Below the pieces are notes generated by a model. It made no database searches. It saw only the letters and a list, made by a program, of their open reading frames with translations, and was not told where the DNA came from. Below are positions 46,316 to 58,376 of a DNA stretch of 64,000 nt, piece by piece; position 1 is the first letter of the stretch; each line of letters opens with the position of its first letter. Location of the stretch: NCBI RefSeq assembly GCF_003255815.1, contig NC_037689.1, forward strand, positions 28,127,527 through 28,191,526. The letters run 5' to 3'. Both the position numbers and the translations under genes were made by a program. Origin of the DNA: Theropithecus gelada. Its lineage: Eukaryota; Chordata; Mammalia; Primates; Cercopithecidae.

Positions 46316-46684
46316 TGATATGATTTGGCTGTGTTCCCACCCAAATCTCATCTTGAATTGTAGTTCCCATAATCCCCACATGTCATGGGAGGGACCTGGG
46401 GGAGGTAATTGAATCATGGAGGCAGTTACCCTCATGCTGGTCTCATGATAGTGAGTTCTCACAAGATCTGATGGTTTTATAAGAGTCTTACCCCCTTTTG
46501 CTCAGCACTTCTCTCTCCTGCCGCCCTGTGAAGAGGGATGTGTTTGCTTTCCCTTCTGTCATGATTGTAAGTTTCCTGAAGCCTCCCTAGCCATGTGGAA
46601 CTATAATTCAATTAAAGCTCTTTCCTTTATAAATTACCCAGTCTTGTGTATTTCTTCATAGCGGCATGAGAACGGACTAAGACA
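46316..46684 (+). mobile_element. THE1-type solo LTR
   Basis: TGATATGATTTGGCTGTGTT to ...GAACGGACTAAGACA, 369 bases, forward. The flanks CCCAC and CCCTC are a 4-of-5 target duplication. It includes 'ttcaattaaagctctttcct', where the polyadenylation signal lies. Confidence 0.94.
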
Positions 46685-47470
46685 CCCTCCCTCCCCTAGC
46701 TGTCTGACTGTGGGACATAAGACCCTTATTTTAGAAGAGAGCCTGCTCCATACCCCGGAAGAAGGACTGCTGCACAGAGAGGCCAAGAGGGATCTGAACA
46801 GTTAGGCCTTGCTGTGTCCTCTTACTCAGCCTACTAGTGTCAGATCATAGCCTTTTTGTCCAATCACATTTCTACATAGTTGTCAATCATGCCTATCCAA
46901 TGAAATCTGCACAAAAAAGCCAAGAAGACTGGGTTTGGAGACCTTCTAGAGAGCTGAACACGTGGAACATGTGCCTGGAACTCACCCATGTGCCTGGAGT
47001 GTGGTGCCCTCCAACACTATGGGGACAGACACTGTTGTGCCCTGGTTCTGCCCAGACCTCACCCTATGTATCTCTTTATGTGACTCTTTTTGTCATTTAA
47101 AATATCCTTTATAATAAACCAGGAAGTGTAAGTAAGTGTTTTTCTAAGTTCTGTGAGCCACTCCAGCGAATTAATCCAACCCAAAGAGCAGGTTGTGGGA
47201 ATTACCCCAAGTTGAAGCTGATTGGTCAGAATTTCTGGAGGCCCAGACTTGTAACTGGGGAGATGGAGTAGTAGACAGTCTTGTGTGACTGAGGTGGTGT
47301 TCCCTGCAGAACTGTTGATTGCTTGGTGTGCGGGGAGAAGCCCCCACACATTTGGTTGTAGACAGCTTCTATGTGGATTATCATTGCAATGTGAGAGCAG
47401 AGGAAAAACACTGTGAGTTGTGTGTGAGTTTGTTTTATTCTCTTGAGACAATTTGTATTAAAATGTGAAA
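46685..47470 (+). repeat. Probable ERV-related interspersed repeat (family not named)
   Basis: It has the feel of a common primate repeat: 'ccaagagggatctgaacagt', 'gccaagaagactgggtttgg', 'cctttataataaaccagg' and 'gagttctgtgagccactc'-like wording near 47140-47165, and 'cccccacacatttggttgta' near the end. I recall this order from other loci but cannot give a name. The frames on the minus strand (130 and 98 codons) are not supported. Confidence 0.45.
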
Positions 47471-47610
47471 CTGTGGAGTCAACTCTGGTTGGGTTGGTCA
47501 ACAGGGGTGCTATTTTTATCATCCAGTGAATTTCAGCTTTGTGTTAAAACCATAATAGAAATTGCAGGTAAGGAATGGAACCAGAGTCTCGTGGTTCTCT
47601 TTCCAAGGTG

Positions 47611-47664
47611 AGAATAGGTATGTGGCAAAAAACACCAAGAATAGGTATGTGGCAAAAAACATAT
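47611..47664 (+). repeat. 27-bp tandem duplication
   Basis: AGAATAGGTATGTGGCAAAA plus seven more bases occurs at 47611-47637 and again at 47638-47664. The first 23 bases are identical, and the copies differ only in the last four. Confidence 0.95.
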
Positions 47665-47714
47665 AGGCTGTAGGTATCATTTCCATAATACTAGCGTCCT
47701 ACACCTGCTGTTTC

Positions 47715-48400
47715 CCAGATCATCCCAATTCAGGTCATCGTTATCTCTTACTCTAATTATTGTGAGAGACTCCTAATTGATATCCTTGCTTCTAGTTTCT
47801 CCTTTATTCTGCTCTGTTTTTCAAACTATAGCTAAAGTTACCTTTAAAAATATAAATCTGATCATGACACTCTTGGAAACCATGCATAACTTGGAAGGCT
47901 TTCTGTATCTCTTAGGGTAAGGTCTATTCCCTTACCTTGTCCTTTCCTATTGACACCCCAGCCTCCACTCCCATGGCCTCTTCACATTTCACCCCAGACA
48001 CATTGCATTTATTTCTGTTTCCTACATGAGGCTTAGTCTCTTAGATCTCTGGGCTTTCTCTCGTGAAGTCCATGTTGCCCCAAAGACTCTCTGCCTTCTC
48101 CTCCTATTTTGAAACATCACATCTACCACCAACATGTATATTTTGCAAAGTGTCTACTCACTCTTCCTGCAGTAAGCATTTCCTGTCTTCTCTCATGTTT
48201 CTTTCTCATCCTTTCCCTGTCAACAGACATCCTATTGTTTTACTTTGCTGAGTTCCCTTCTGAATGGTATATCCCACTTGACTGCATTCTTATGGTGGGA
48301 AGTAAAGAGGGTCTCTCATTCACCTTTGTATTTCTAGGACCTAGTGTAATTCCTGGCTCCTAGCAGGTATTTAAAAAGTCAGCATATATTTGACTAAATA
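47715..48400 (+). mobile_element. LINE-2 (L2) 3' part
   Basis: Remains of the L2 ORF2 end and 3' region in order: 'agactcctaattgatatcct', 'aaatctgatcatgacactct', 'ctcttagggtaaggtctatt', 'gtatttctaggacctagtgt' and the closing 'cctggctcctagcaggtatt'. The open frames at 48063-48363 are its decayed coding sequence. Confidence 0.85.
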
Positions 48401-50155
48401 CCAGATTCAGTCTACTGATGAGATACAATGGGACCACCAGTATCTATTTCTTCTGTGACCTTCATCCCTCAATGCTCCTTTGAAAATGCTAACCCAGACA
48501 TTGAGAAAGTCTGTCTATTTATGTATTGGGGGATAGTTACTCAGGCAAGACAGCCTATCTGTAAAATATAAAATAAAATAAGATATTAGAATTAGATTAC
48601 ACCAAAATGACATTGATTGGGTACACATTCCCACCACACAATGCACAAATCCTGCCACAGATTTTTGAAAATGGTAAAATACTGCACAAATGTAAGACAC
48701 TATCATATAGGATCATGAAGATGCACACACAAATAACTGTAACATGACAGCATGACCAAGGCTGTGGGCACTCATTGTGAGCTTTCTCAATAACTAAGAG
48801 ATGAGCAAATATCCTAAAATAATGCTATTAACCTGTGTGTTATGTAGTCATATTCTGTGGAGTACTATTCTATCTGCACAATTTTGCTACCAAAAAAAAC
48901 CCATAGCATTTAAAATGTCTGCTTAAAAATGGGACCAGATTGACATGTTTAACGTAAAATCATTAGGAGAATTTAAGAAGTAGCAATTTTGGTAATTACC
49001 AAATAGCGTGATTCTCTCCCAATAAAGCATATGTCAAATTACAGAAAAACATCACTATGTTGCTTTCCCTTTTTAAGATTTTACATATGAAGCACATGAG
49101 TTTAAATATTCCCTGGCTTTTTGCATATTTTATTTAAGTTTTTTTAAATGGGTTTTAACGCTCCTTGGTTTTCTCTTTTTTTGTGTAAGATTCCAAGCAC
49201 TGAAAGTTTCTTTTGATCTCCTCCCAGTAATTTTTTCAGGTAAAAATGAAATCTATATATATATATTGCTTTTTTGTTTGTTTTGCGAATACATAGAGTG
49301 GGAGAAGAAATGGAGGCTGGTGAGGCAGAGTTGTTTTACTCTTCTAAGAGGAAAAAAGGAAACATTTATGCATATCTCATTCTTACAGATAACATTCCCC
49401 ATCACATGTCTCATGGAACTAAGGCTATTTGTTTGGTTAACTAATTATCATTTATGCACTCTGTTATTTCCTGTGAAACTCTTCAGACAGCTTACAAGTA
49501 ATCTCATGCTTCTTCTTCTTCTTTTTATTATTACTATTATTATATTGTTGGTACTATGTTATATTCTTTTAGTATAAAAATACCAATACTGAGTTGATCA
49601 CAAACCACGTGACTTCATTTTTGTTGTGTTCTATTCTTCCAAGTTATGGGGATGATTACTGGTTTGGGCCAATATGGAAGTTACTGATTGGAATTCAGCC
49701 TATAACCACAGATTAAAGAAAAAGAAAAAAGGAACTATCTCACGTAATGGTAGTACTTAGGGTTTGGCTTCTCTCATAAACACTCCAAGTGTTTACTTTG
49801 TGAGCTAATTAGGAATGAGCTTCCCAAGATGATCCAACAGTTGAGAAAAGGAAAAGAAAAAAATACTCTTCCACCAGAATGCAAATATCCATGGGTTTCC
49901 AATTCACAGAAGCAAAATATGTGGACTGGTTCGTGAAACACACACCATTATCTTCTTCCCTAGGGGAAAAGCAGCTTGCTGAACAAACACTTCATGTCAG
50001 AGACTGTTCAAGCCACGTGAAAAGCCCACTGCACATCAGTAAAAGTCGTGACCCAAAATTACAACACCAATGTTCAGATGAGGAAGCATTTGTATTTACA
50101 AAGCACTTGTTTCATAATGCTACATTTTTCAGGAGTGGTAGCATCAATATTGCCA
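48401..50155. other. No recognisable feature
   Basis: A+T-rich single-copy-looking DNA. The 103-codon frame at 49266-49577 is hydrophobic only because it covers T-rich sequence (ATT/CTT runs at 49507-49550). The 94-codon frame at 49879-50163 has no family. Confidence 0.4.
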
Positions 50156-50549
50156 TGGACTGAATTATGCTCCCTCCAAACCTCATACGTTGGAGCCCTG
50201 ACCCCCGCAATGCGATAGTAATAGGAGGTGAATCCTCGGGAAGAGTTGGGTTTAGATGATGTCGAGTTGGTGGGGTCCTCATGATGGGATTAGTGTCCTT
50301 ATAAGCAGAGGAAGAGTCACCTGAGCCCCCCTCTCTCTCCCTCTGCTATATGAGGACTAAGAGACCAGGTGGCCATCTACAAGACAGGAAGAGAGAGTTC
50401 TCACCAGGAACCAATCTTCTGGGACCTCAATCATGGACTTCCAGCCTCCAGAGCTGAGAACACAAATTTCTGTTCTTAAATCACCCATCCTATGGTTTGC
50501 TCTTGTTATTGTTGTTACTGTTATTATGGCAGCCCAAGCTCACTGATGC
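50156..50549 (+). mobile_element. MLT1-type solo LTR
   Basis: It begins TGGACTGAATTATGCTCCCT and has 'atgatgggattagtgtcctt', 'catggacttccagcctccag' and the tail 'gttattatggcagcccaagc'. The terminal ACTAATACA is degraded to 'actgatgcaa'. Confidence 0.9.
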
Positions 50550-50739
50550 AAATATAAGCACAGAATGAATTGAACACATCCACCCTTTAGTGCCTTCACC
50601 TTTATAGAACAACTTCCACCCTGAAATCCATGCGAATCAGTGTCCCCCATGAGACAGAGTGTGTACCTGAGTTCCTCAGTGCTCAGGTTAATTCTCTTAA
50701 TCTATCTGCAAACGTACAGATGGGAAGGGATGGGCATGA

Positions 50740-50844
50740 TCAGTTTCCTAACTCCCTAATTATGCAGAAAAGGAAACTGGAGCACAGACTGGTTGGGTGA
50801 CTTGGTTGATGTCTCACAACAAGTTTGTTGCAGAGATTCAAATG
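50740..50844 (-). mobile_element. MIR fragment
   Basis: 'gcagaaaaggaaactggagc', 'tgggtgacttggttgatgtc' and 'tgttgcagagattcaaatgc' follow reversed MIR order. It stops where a DNA transposon was inserted. Confidence 0.75.
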
Positions 50845-51091
50845 CAGATTGAGCACCTCACATCTGAAATTCCAGAATCCAAAATGCTCCCAAATCCAAA
50901 ACTTGTTGAGCACCAACATCATGCCCAAAGGATATGTTAATTAGAGCATTTTAAATTTTGGGTTTTTTTGATTTGGGGTGTCAAACCAGTAAGTATAATG
51001 CATTTATGCCAAAATCCAAAAAAAAAAAAAAAATCTGAAATCCAAAACACTTCTTATCCCAAGCATTTTAGATAAAAAGATATTCAACCTG
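50845..51091 (+). mobile_element. Tigger-like non-autonomous DNA transposon (MITE)
   Basis: The ends are inverted: CAGATTGAGCACCTCACATC at the start, and the reverse complement of the other end reads CAGGTTGAATATCTTTTTAT. Both sides carry the repeated 'ccaaaatgctcc' or 'atccaaaacact' wording seen in this pogo/Tigger-related family. TA follows the right end, as expected for this superfamily, while the left flank has TG instead. About 247 bases, with no transposase. Confidence 0.75.
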
Positions 51092-54000
51092 TAGAACCTA
51101 CACTTTTCACTTGCAACTAGTACAATTTCAACTACAACATGACAGATTAGTACTAGACTTTTAACCCAGATTTCCTTTTGTTGATGAAGATGCAGAAAAG
51201 GTTTTGATAATCCCATTCACCCTACAAATAATCACATGTATGTATCAATGTGTATGTATGTATGTATGAATGTGCATGCATGAATAAGTATATGTGTGTA
51301 AACACATCCAGACATGTATGTAAATTTTAAATGCATTAATATGTCAGCTTGATAATAAATTGCTACATGGTAATAGTAAAGCAATCAATAATAAAATAAG
51401 AGGAAGGTCATATCTTAAATCCTTCCTGCATTTGACTTTGTCTCTGGTCTAAATTGATAGTCACAGACGCCATCAATACCATCAACAGAAAGTGTATGGC
51501 AGATTTAACTCCTGGCTTCATCAGTGTCTCTTTTGCAATGAGTTTTGGGAGCTCAGACTCAGCTGGGTAGGAAGGAAGGAAGGACCCGACACTAAGAGGG
51601 GTATGTATCATAACCTTTAAAACTATGATCCTATTTAATTCTCACCACAATTGTACAAAGTAAATGTCACTCACATTCTACAAAACACTTAGCAGATTCA
51701 TAGCTCTGCCATGGGAGGCACTATGCAACCCAGTGGTTTGAATTTAGCTTCTTTCCATCTTCACAAGATGCAAGCTTTTAAAGCCAGGAGTGGTGAGTTA
51801 TTTATCCTTGTATCTCCCCCAGATAACTGATATACTATGTACCCTATGCATTGGGTTCATAAATTAAGGGCCTCCTTTACTGTCACGTATTGTTTAAAAG
51901 AAAACTTTCCAAATCGTTTTTCAATATATGAGGGGCACTATGGTGTGATGGTGAAGACTTTGAGCTGTGAAGTTGAGTTGAATCAATTTACATCAGTATC
52001 CATTGTTATTTCTCTCCCTGCCTGACTCCGCTTACACTGTTTCTTGTCTTTGTTCCCAGCTCCTGGGGAAAAACTCTCTAGCAATCCATTTCTCTGCCCC
52101 TGATTTTCTTTGTGGGGAAATACTTTTTCCCAACCTGTATAAACTTGTTGAGAAGTTAGCTCCATATGCCTTCCTCCCTCTTGAAGAGTGCAAAGAGAGA
52201 TTCTCCCAAGAAAAGAGGCAAGTGTTTGGCCTAAGCTATATCCATTCAGACACTCTCTCCAAAACTAATTTTTTTAACTTGGGCTCAAATTCCCCGTTCT
52301 TCCCTGAAACAATTATTCCTACCTATGTAACACGTACAAGCCACATACGGGGACATCTCCCTGGAGGTAACATCTTATGTGTGATCACAGGATGGAAAGA
52401 AACCTTTTTTCTGCTGAATTTTCAAAGGCATTGTCATTTCTTTTTGAAAGTATGAAGACATCAAAATGTCGCAGAGCTCAGGTAATCCGCAGGCATTGCA
52501 ACTCAACAGAATGCTCTGATGAGCTGATGATGTTATGGGCACATGACAGCTGACTGCCAAAACAACCTCTGTATGGGGAACAGAAGAAAGAGACACTCTT
52601 GTGTATTTGACTGAAGCCAACTTCAAGGTTCCCTAGTCTGAGGCATGCTGTGTATTGATAGTCAGGGAATAACCATGGTGAGCAGGACAGAAAAGTTGAG
52701 GAGGCTCCACGGAAACAAGAGTGTCACATCCATTGAGCAAAAAGGCCAAGGGAAAAGGCTGATTTCTAGTGATAGCAACCAAAACGACTGGCCAAATGAT
52801 ACCCAGGAAAACATGGCAGGAGCGGAATCAATAATCACCGATTTTTGTTTCTAAAATCCAATAGATGAAGAAAGGCAGTGAATTCAATGAATATTCAAAC
52901 ACTTATTTAATATCAAGAAGGGTTCTAGAAGCCGATGCAGTCACTGAAAGCAGTAAGACTTTGAAGCAGATGCTGTTGGCATTTGGATCATAACCTTCAG
53001 TCTGCTGGAGGAGTCAGCCACAGCTCCGGTGGACAGACTGCAAAGATTTTGCAATTGGGGATATACGAGAGAACTCCCCAAGATGGCACAGAGCTACATC
53101 AAGGGAGATTCCAGTTAAAGGCAAAGGTATGGTGAATCCAGAAAGAGAGGGAGACAGACAAATAGAGAGAGACACACAGACAGACAGATTGACAGAGAGA
53201 GGAGGCACACATAAGGAATCCAAAAGATATTCCAAGGGCCAGACACAAAGTACTTGGGCATTATTTGTACATAAACCCTGTTCTGCCTTAGAATTGAATC
53301 GTCAAGGTATGCACAAAAAGTTTGACTTCTTCAAGAAAATGCAAAGCACAAGTTAGTGGCAAGCGTTTAAAGCTCCTCTGGCTATGTCATCAAACCAGCT
53401 CTGTCTAACTGGTTAGGCCAATTTTGCAAACCATCAATGGAGAAATTAATCATGAGGGTCTCCAGGGCCACTTCAGACTTTAAGCAGCACATCCTAAATC
53501 CCACAGCCCTTAACTTGACAGAGTCAGAAATCACATTTGCAGATAACTTCAGGGATAATGATAAAGCTTTTGCAATTCAGTGGTAAATCAGCCCCATCTG
53601 TATAGTGAGTACTTGACAAGGTCTGCCCTGTGTGGCTTTGCTTGGGAACGTCTCAGGCAGTATAACATAGAGGGGCATGGTAGGCCCATAGGTCTAGAAA
53701 CTTAGGGGAGTAAGTGGACACCCCAGGAGCTACCTTCACTCACTAAGGGATGGGAGTTTCTAGATAAATGCTCCAGCTTCCTTTCCCCTGGGCTGGACAA
53801 TTCTGAGCTTGCTGCCACCATAGTCCCTCGGGGAATCCCAGTGGGATGAAGATCCCATTGTCCACAGAAGTAACCCTTTGTCAACACATCTTGTATTGCT
53901 GTAGGAGGTAGAAATCTAAGATGCAACCCAAGATTCCAGCCTCCTGGGTTCCCAACATGTATAATCCCTTTCTTTTGAGAGTGGACAGGGACCTTAAATA

Positions 54001-54287
54001 TGATGAACATCACTCACTTGAACAGGTTACCAACTGGTTGACTTTGAGTCCATCAGCTGTCCTGGGTGGGTTTGACCTAATCAGAGGAGACTTTAAGAGG
54101 GGGAGGAGTCAGCAAACAACCATGATGATAACTGCTTTTGGGACAATGTGGCAAGGAAATACAGGCAGAACTCGAGAAGTAGAGAGTGGTCCCTCTAACA
54201 TAGCTTTTACAGAAAAATGAGGACTCTAGTTCTACAACTGAAAGGAACTGAATTTTGCCACAGCTACCTGAGCTTGAAGGAGAACCC
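51092..54287. other. No gene assigned; largest unexplained block
   Basis: It includes a (TGTA)n run at about 51237-51275, MIR-like traces near 51610-51720 and 51931-52000, and a 150-codon open frame at 52003-52455. That frame is the longest outside obvious repeats. Its translation (for example KLVEKLAPYAFLPLEECKER) recalls no family, and I see no coding context, so I do not call it a gene. The stretch 53129-53230 is purine-rich (GACAGA words). Confidence 0.4.
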
Positions 54288-54452
54288 TGATGCATGCCTG
54301 TAGTTCCACCTACTCAGGAGGCTGAGGTGGGGGGATTGATTGAGCCTGGGAGTTAGAGGCTGCAGTGAGCCATGATCATGCCACTGTAGTCCAGCCTGGG
54401 TGACAGAGTGACACCTTGTCACAAAAAAACAAAAAAACAAAAAATCAATCAA
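54288..54452 (+). mobile_element. Partial Alu (AluJ-like)
   Basis: From 'gatgcatgcctgtagttcca' to 'caccttgtcacaaaaaaaca' with an A-rich tail. Only the right arm is present. Confidence 0.9.
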
Positions 54453-54579
54453 CAAAGAGAACACTGAGCTTTAAATGAGTATATCTTCACTGCAATCTTG
54501 TGAGACCTGTGCAGAGGATGCAGCTAACCTTTACCTGGATACCTGATCCTTGTGAGAAGGCAGGACTCAACTCCAGAGG

Positions 54580-55018
54580 AGGGGCTGGGACACAGGACCA
54601 AATTGAAGACTAGCTAAAACAGGTCCCAGACAGAAGAATCTTTTCATCAGACACGCCCACCAGTGTGCCAAGTCAGTTTGCCATTACCATGGCAACTCCC
54701 GGGGGTTACCAACCATTTCCACAGCAATGACCCAATGACCCAAAAGTTACTACCTTTTCCCTAGAAATTTCGGCATGAACCGCCTCTCAATCTGTATGCA
54801 AATAAAAATGGGTGTAAAAGTGACTGTGAAACTGCCCTGAGCTGCCACTCTCTGCCTAAGGGGTAGCCCTGTTCTGCAGGAGCAGCCACAGAGCTGTAAC
54901 ACTGCTACTTCTGTACATTTTCTTCTACCTCCAGCTTGCCCTTGAATTCCTTCCTGGGCAAAGCCAAGAACCCTTGCAGGCTAAGTCCTGCTTTGAGGTT
55001 CACCTCTCTGGCATCATT
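54580..55018 (+). mobile_element. Probable class I-like endogenous retroviral LTR
   Basis: LTR-like order: a U3 part with 'catggcaactcccgggggtt', 'tttccctagaaatttcggca', and a promoter-like 'gggtgtaaaagtgactgtga' where relatives have a TATA box. An R/U5 part follows with 'cttgcccttgaattccttcc' and 'tttgaggttcacctctctgg', ending near 'catca'. The 5' end is not clear. A 3' tail of an MLT1-like repeat follows at 55055-55110 ('gtaagtcacttcatttgtgc'). Confidence 0.6.
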
Positions 55019-55110
55019 TGGAAACTCTGAGGTAATAATAATAAAAGTGTGTTGTTGTAAGTCACTTCATTTGTGCTAATTTGTTAGACAGCAATAGCAC
55101 ACTGATACAA

Positions 55111-55818
55111 TTGACTTTCTTCACCTCCTAGTCTTTTTCTGGCCATACCTACAAGGATCACCTCTCAATAAACTACTTTTACCAAAATTCTTCTCTCAGA
55201 ATCTACATTTGGGGAACCTAAACTTACGTATGATTCTCAAAAAGTGTAAAATCTTGATGGGTAAATAGCAAGGAATTGAGGAAAAATATATGATAATATT
55301 CACCTTACATTTCTTGAAGGGTAAATGAAATTATACATGGTCTTCTTTTGAACTAAAATGTTCCCAACATTTAATTGTTCCCAACATTTAATCCCAACAT
55401 AATTGGGGCTTTCTTCTCATTCTAACTAGGAATTGTTTTTTCACAAAGGAAACAAAGAGAGTATAAATTTAAATTATCATATGAAAAAATTCAGGAAGAT
55501 GTTAGAAATAATTTTAGGACTGCAAATTGATTTGCAAGATGTTAATAGAAAAGGTTTAAGGTTTATTTTATAGAGATGTTAAGGAAGATAGTAGGAATTA
55601 TAATATTGAAGTTGTTGGAATAGCAATTCTATAATGAAGGGAACAGATCTTCTTGGGGGAAAATACTAGCTACAATTTTCCCATTTAGGTTAAATATCAG
55701 TATGTTTACATTACTGTTCTTCTCACATCTTATTCTCAGTTACTGATGCTGAAGAAACACAATACAAGCTAAATTTATCCTCATGAATGATGTTATAAGA
55801 AAGTTTCTTTTCATGCAG
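55111..55818. other. No recognisable feature
   Basis: A+T-rich sequence with an 18-bp near-tandem duplication ('ttcccaacatttaattg') at about 55361-55397. Confidence 0.4.
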
Positions 55819-56676
55819 TATATTAGTTTTCTAGGACTTCCTTAACAAAGTTCCACAGACCGGGTGACTTAAACAACAAAGATTTATTTTCTCATAGTTC
55901 TGGAGGCTGGAAATCCGAGATCAAGGTGTGAGCAGGGCTGGTTCCTCCTGAAGCCTCTCTCGTGGGCTTGTAGATGCCGTCTTCTCCCTATGTCCTCATG
56001 TGGTTGTCCCTCTGTGTGTGTCTGTGTCCTCATCTCTTCTTCTTATGAGATGCCTTCGTCAATTTCAGGCTGCTGTAACAGAATACCATAGACTTAATGG
56101 CTTACAAGCAACAGACGCTTATTCTCCACAGTCCTGGAGGCTGGAATTCCAATATCAAGGCGTGGGCAGGGCTGGTTCCTCTCGAGGCCTCTCTCCTGAG
56201 CTTGTAGACACTGTCTTCTCCCTGTGTCCTCACATGGTCGTCCCTCTGTATGTATCTGTGTCCTCGTCTCCTCTTCTTATGAGATGGCTTAGTTCATTTC
56301 AGGCTGCTATAACAGCACACCATAGACTGGGTGGCTTACAAACAGCAGACATTTATTCTCCCACAGTCCTGGAGGCTGGAAGTCTAAGCTCAAGGTGTGG
56401 GAAGGGTTGGTTCCTCCTAAAGCTTCTCTCCCGAGCTTGTAGATGCCGTCTTCTCCCTGTGTCCTCACAGGGTTGTCCCTGTATGTGTGTCTGTGTCCTA
56501 ATATCCTCTTCTTATAAAGATACCAGTCCTATTGGATTGGTGCCCATCTTAGTGACCTCATTTTACCTTAATCACCTCTTTAAAGACCCTATCTCCAAAT
56601 ACAGTGACATTCTGAGGTCTCAATGTTTAGGATTTAACATATAAATTTTGAGGAAACACAATTCAACCTGTAACAT
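55819..56676. mobile_element. LTR-like repeat with tandemly triplicated 233-bp segment
   Basis: Three head-to-tail copies of the same segment start at 55819, 56051 and 56285, each running from 'tcaatttcaggctgctgtaa'-type wording to 'ctcatctcttcttcttatga'. Only the last continues into the normal 3' part ('ccctatctccaaatacagtg', 'cacaattcaacctgtaaca'). Copies differ by perhaps 10-15%. The unit lengths (232 and 234 bases) allow a 214-codon open frame at 56000-56644 to run through two copies. Its product has internal repeats and no family, so it is not a gene. Confidence 0.85.
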
Positions 56677-57552
56677 GCAGTAAATAATTTTATATGGAAA
56701 GTCCTCTCAGTTCCTTCAGCCTCTGAGCTCCCAATTCCATATGCACTTAGATAATTTCCTAACATGCACATATGGTATTAGAGTTATTTTTTTTACCCTG
56801 GTTGTACAATTAACATTTACACAGAGAGTTGCTGCTGTGAGTTGTAGGTAAGTTCTCAGACTCATCTATGTCACCACTTTATTTTGATCTTGCGATGCAC
56901 AGATTGATTCTGAATGTCCCAGAGGAGAGACCATAATCACCACTCCCATCTGCCTGCCAAGCTTCCTCATTCATCCTAGGGGAGGCTGACATTGTAAAGG
57001 ATTCCTGACTGAGAGCCAAAATGTCTTGAACAGCTGCACTTTGCACTGGGCTTCAGCTGACTTCCAGAAGGCAGACCTGTGGACCAACAGAAAGTCGATG
57101 AAAATGCAGAAGAACTAAGATGGATCTCTCTGCTTTCTCCGAAATTTCCCTTCTGCCCCAGCTCACTTCCCCCTCCGCTTGGCCACACTTATAAAAAGAG
57201 CTGTGATAACCTCAGATCCTAACAACGCTGATGGCAGTTTTGTAAAAAGGACACTGCATGGCAGAATCTAGATTTTTTGTAAGTATTTGGATACCTCGAG
57301 GTGCAAGTCATAAAGTCATTAAACTTGTTTTCGTTGCAGCATGATTCGATGCATAAAATGGTTGTGTGAAAGGTGAGCTTATTTTTGGGTTTGGCTGTGA
57401 ATCATCTGCTCTCACCCTGGGGTCCTGCACGATATCATCTTATTTCTTTCTCACGAAAAGGAAACAAATAAGACCCAGTTCAATCATCCTGATTCTCTTG
57501 TCCGAGCTTACCTTTCTGTCGCTCTGCTGATGGGGGCAGCATTCATGACATC
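56677..57552. other. No recognisable feature
   Basis: Unassigned sequence. Confidence 0.4.
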
Positions 57553-57637
57553 TCAAAAGACCCTATTTCCAGATAAGGTCATATTTTGAGGTTCTGGGTG
57601 ATATAAATGTCAGGGAGACCCCATTCAACCCATTGCA
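57553..57637. mobile_element. Fragment of the same LTR-like family
   Basis: 'aaaagaccctatttccagat', 'gtcatattttgaggttctgg' and '...ccccattcaaccca' match the 3' part of the element at 55819-56676. Confidence 0.6.
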
Positions 57638-58313
57638 GAATGTGTCTTCCTTTTTCATTGCCATCTTTCTATGGCTCTCACCTTGTACTGACCCCTCCAA
57701 GAAGCTGAGAAGTCATCTCCAGCAGGAAAAAGGAGAAAGTCTGCTATTCTCAGCACAGCCTGTTATTTTTAGAGTGACACTGTTCACAGAGCCCATGCCC
57801 AGACAGCCTTGGGATAAACAATCTGTGGGATCCCACGTCAGCCGCAGAAATGGGAACAAAAGTGAAAAACTCTAGCAACAGAATTAGGAACCTGAGCCAC
57901 TGCCCCAAGTCTCGTCCTCCTCTGATTAACGGGGCTAACTGCAAAATATCCAGGTATTTTGTTGCTTTAATTGGGTATTGTTTTTTGTTTTAAACGTAAT
58001 AAGCTCAGCAGCACCGTTGATCTGAGTTTTCTCTCATTTTTAGTTTGTATCCCCAGGTTGGAAGACGATTTAGCAATGCCCCTTCCCTGCTGTGATTCTT
58101 TCTAGAAGCTAGGTCACCAGCATCCTCAGTGCCTGTCCATCAGAGGGATGCAGACACAAAAGGTTTGCTCAAGGGCTGCCTGCCAAATCCCGGGAGGCCG
58201 TCCCAGCATTGAGCTCACATTCAAGCAGATTATCAACGCTCTCAGGGACACTGATACATGCCAAATAAATGTTTACAGAACGTCTTGAGATCTCACTGCT
58301 GGCAGTGAGAAGA
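57638..58313. other. No recognisable feature
   Basis: Moderately G+C-rich, single-copy-looking DNA. The 80-codon frame at 57633-57875 is unsupported. Confidence 0.4.
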
Positions 58314-58376
58314 TGGTGGTGGTGGTGGTGGTGGTGGTGGTGGTGGTGGTGGTGATGGTGGTGGTGGTGGTGGTGG
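58314..58376 (+). repeat. (TGG)13 TGA (TGG)7 trinucleotide tract
   Basis: 63 bases, one interruption at 58353-58355. GGT-type repeats can form two-layer G-quadruplexes in vitro, which is general knowledge. Confidence 0.96.

Noticed and set aside
56000..56644. 214-codon open frame with internally repeated protein
   Set aside because: It runs through tandem copies of an LTR-like segment. The repeat explains both its length and its periodicity.
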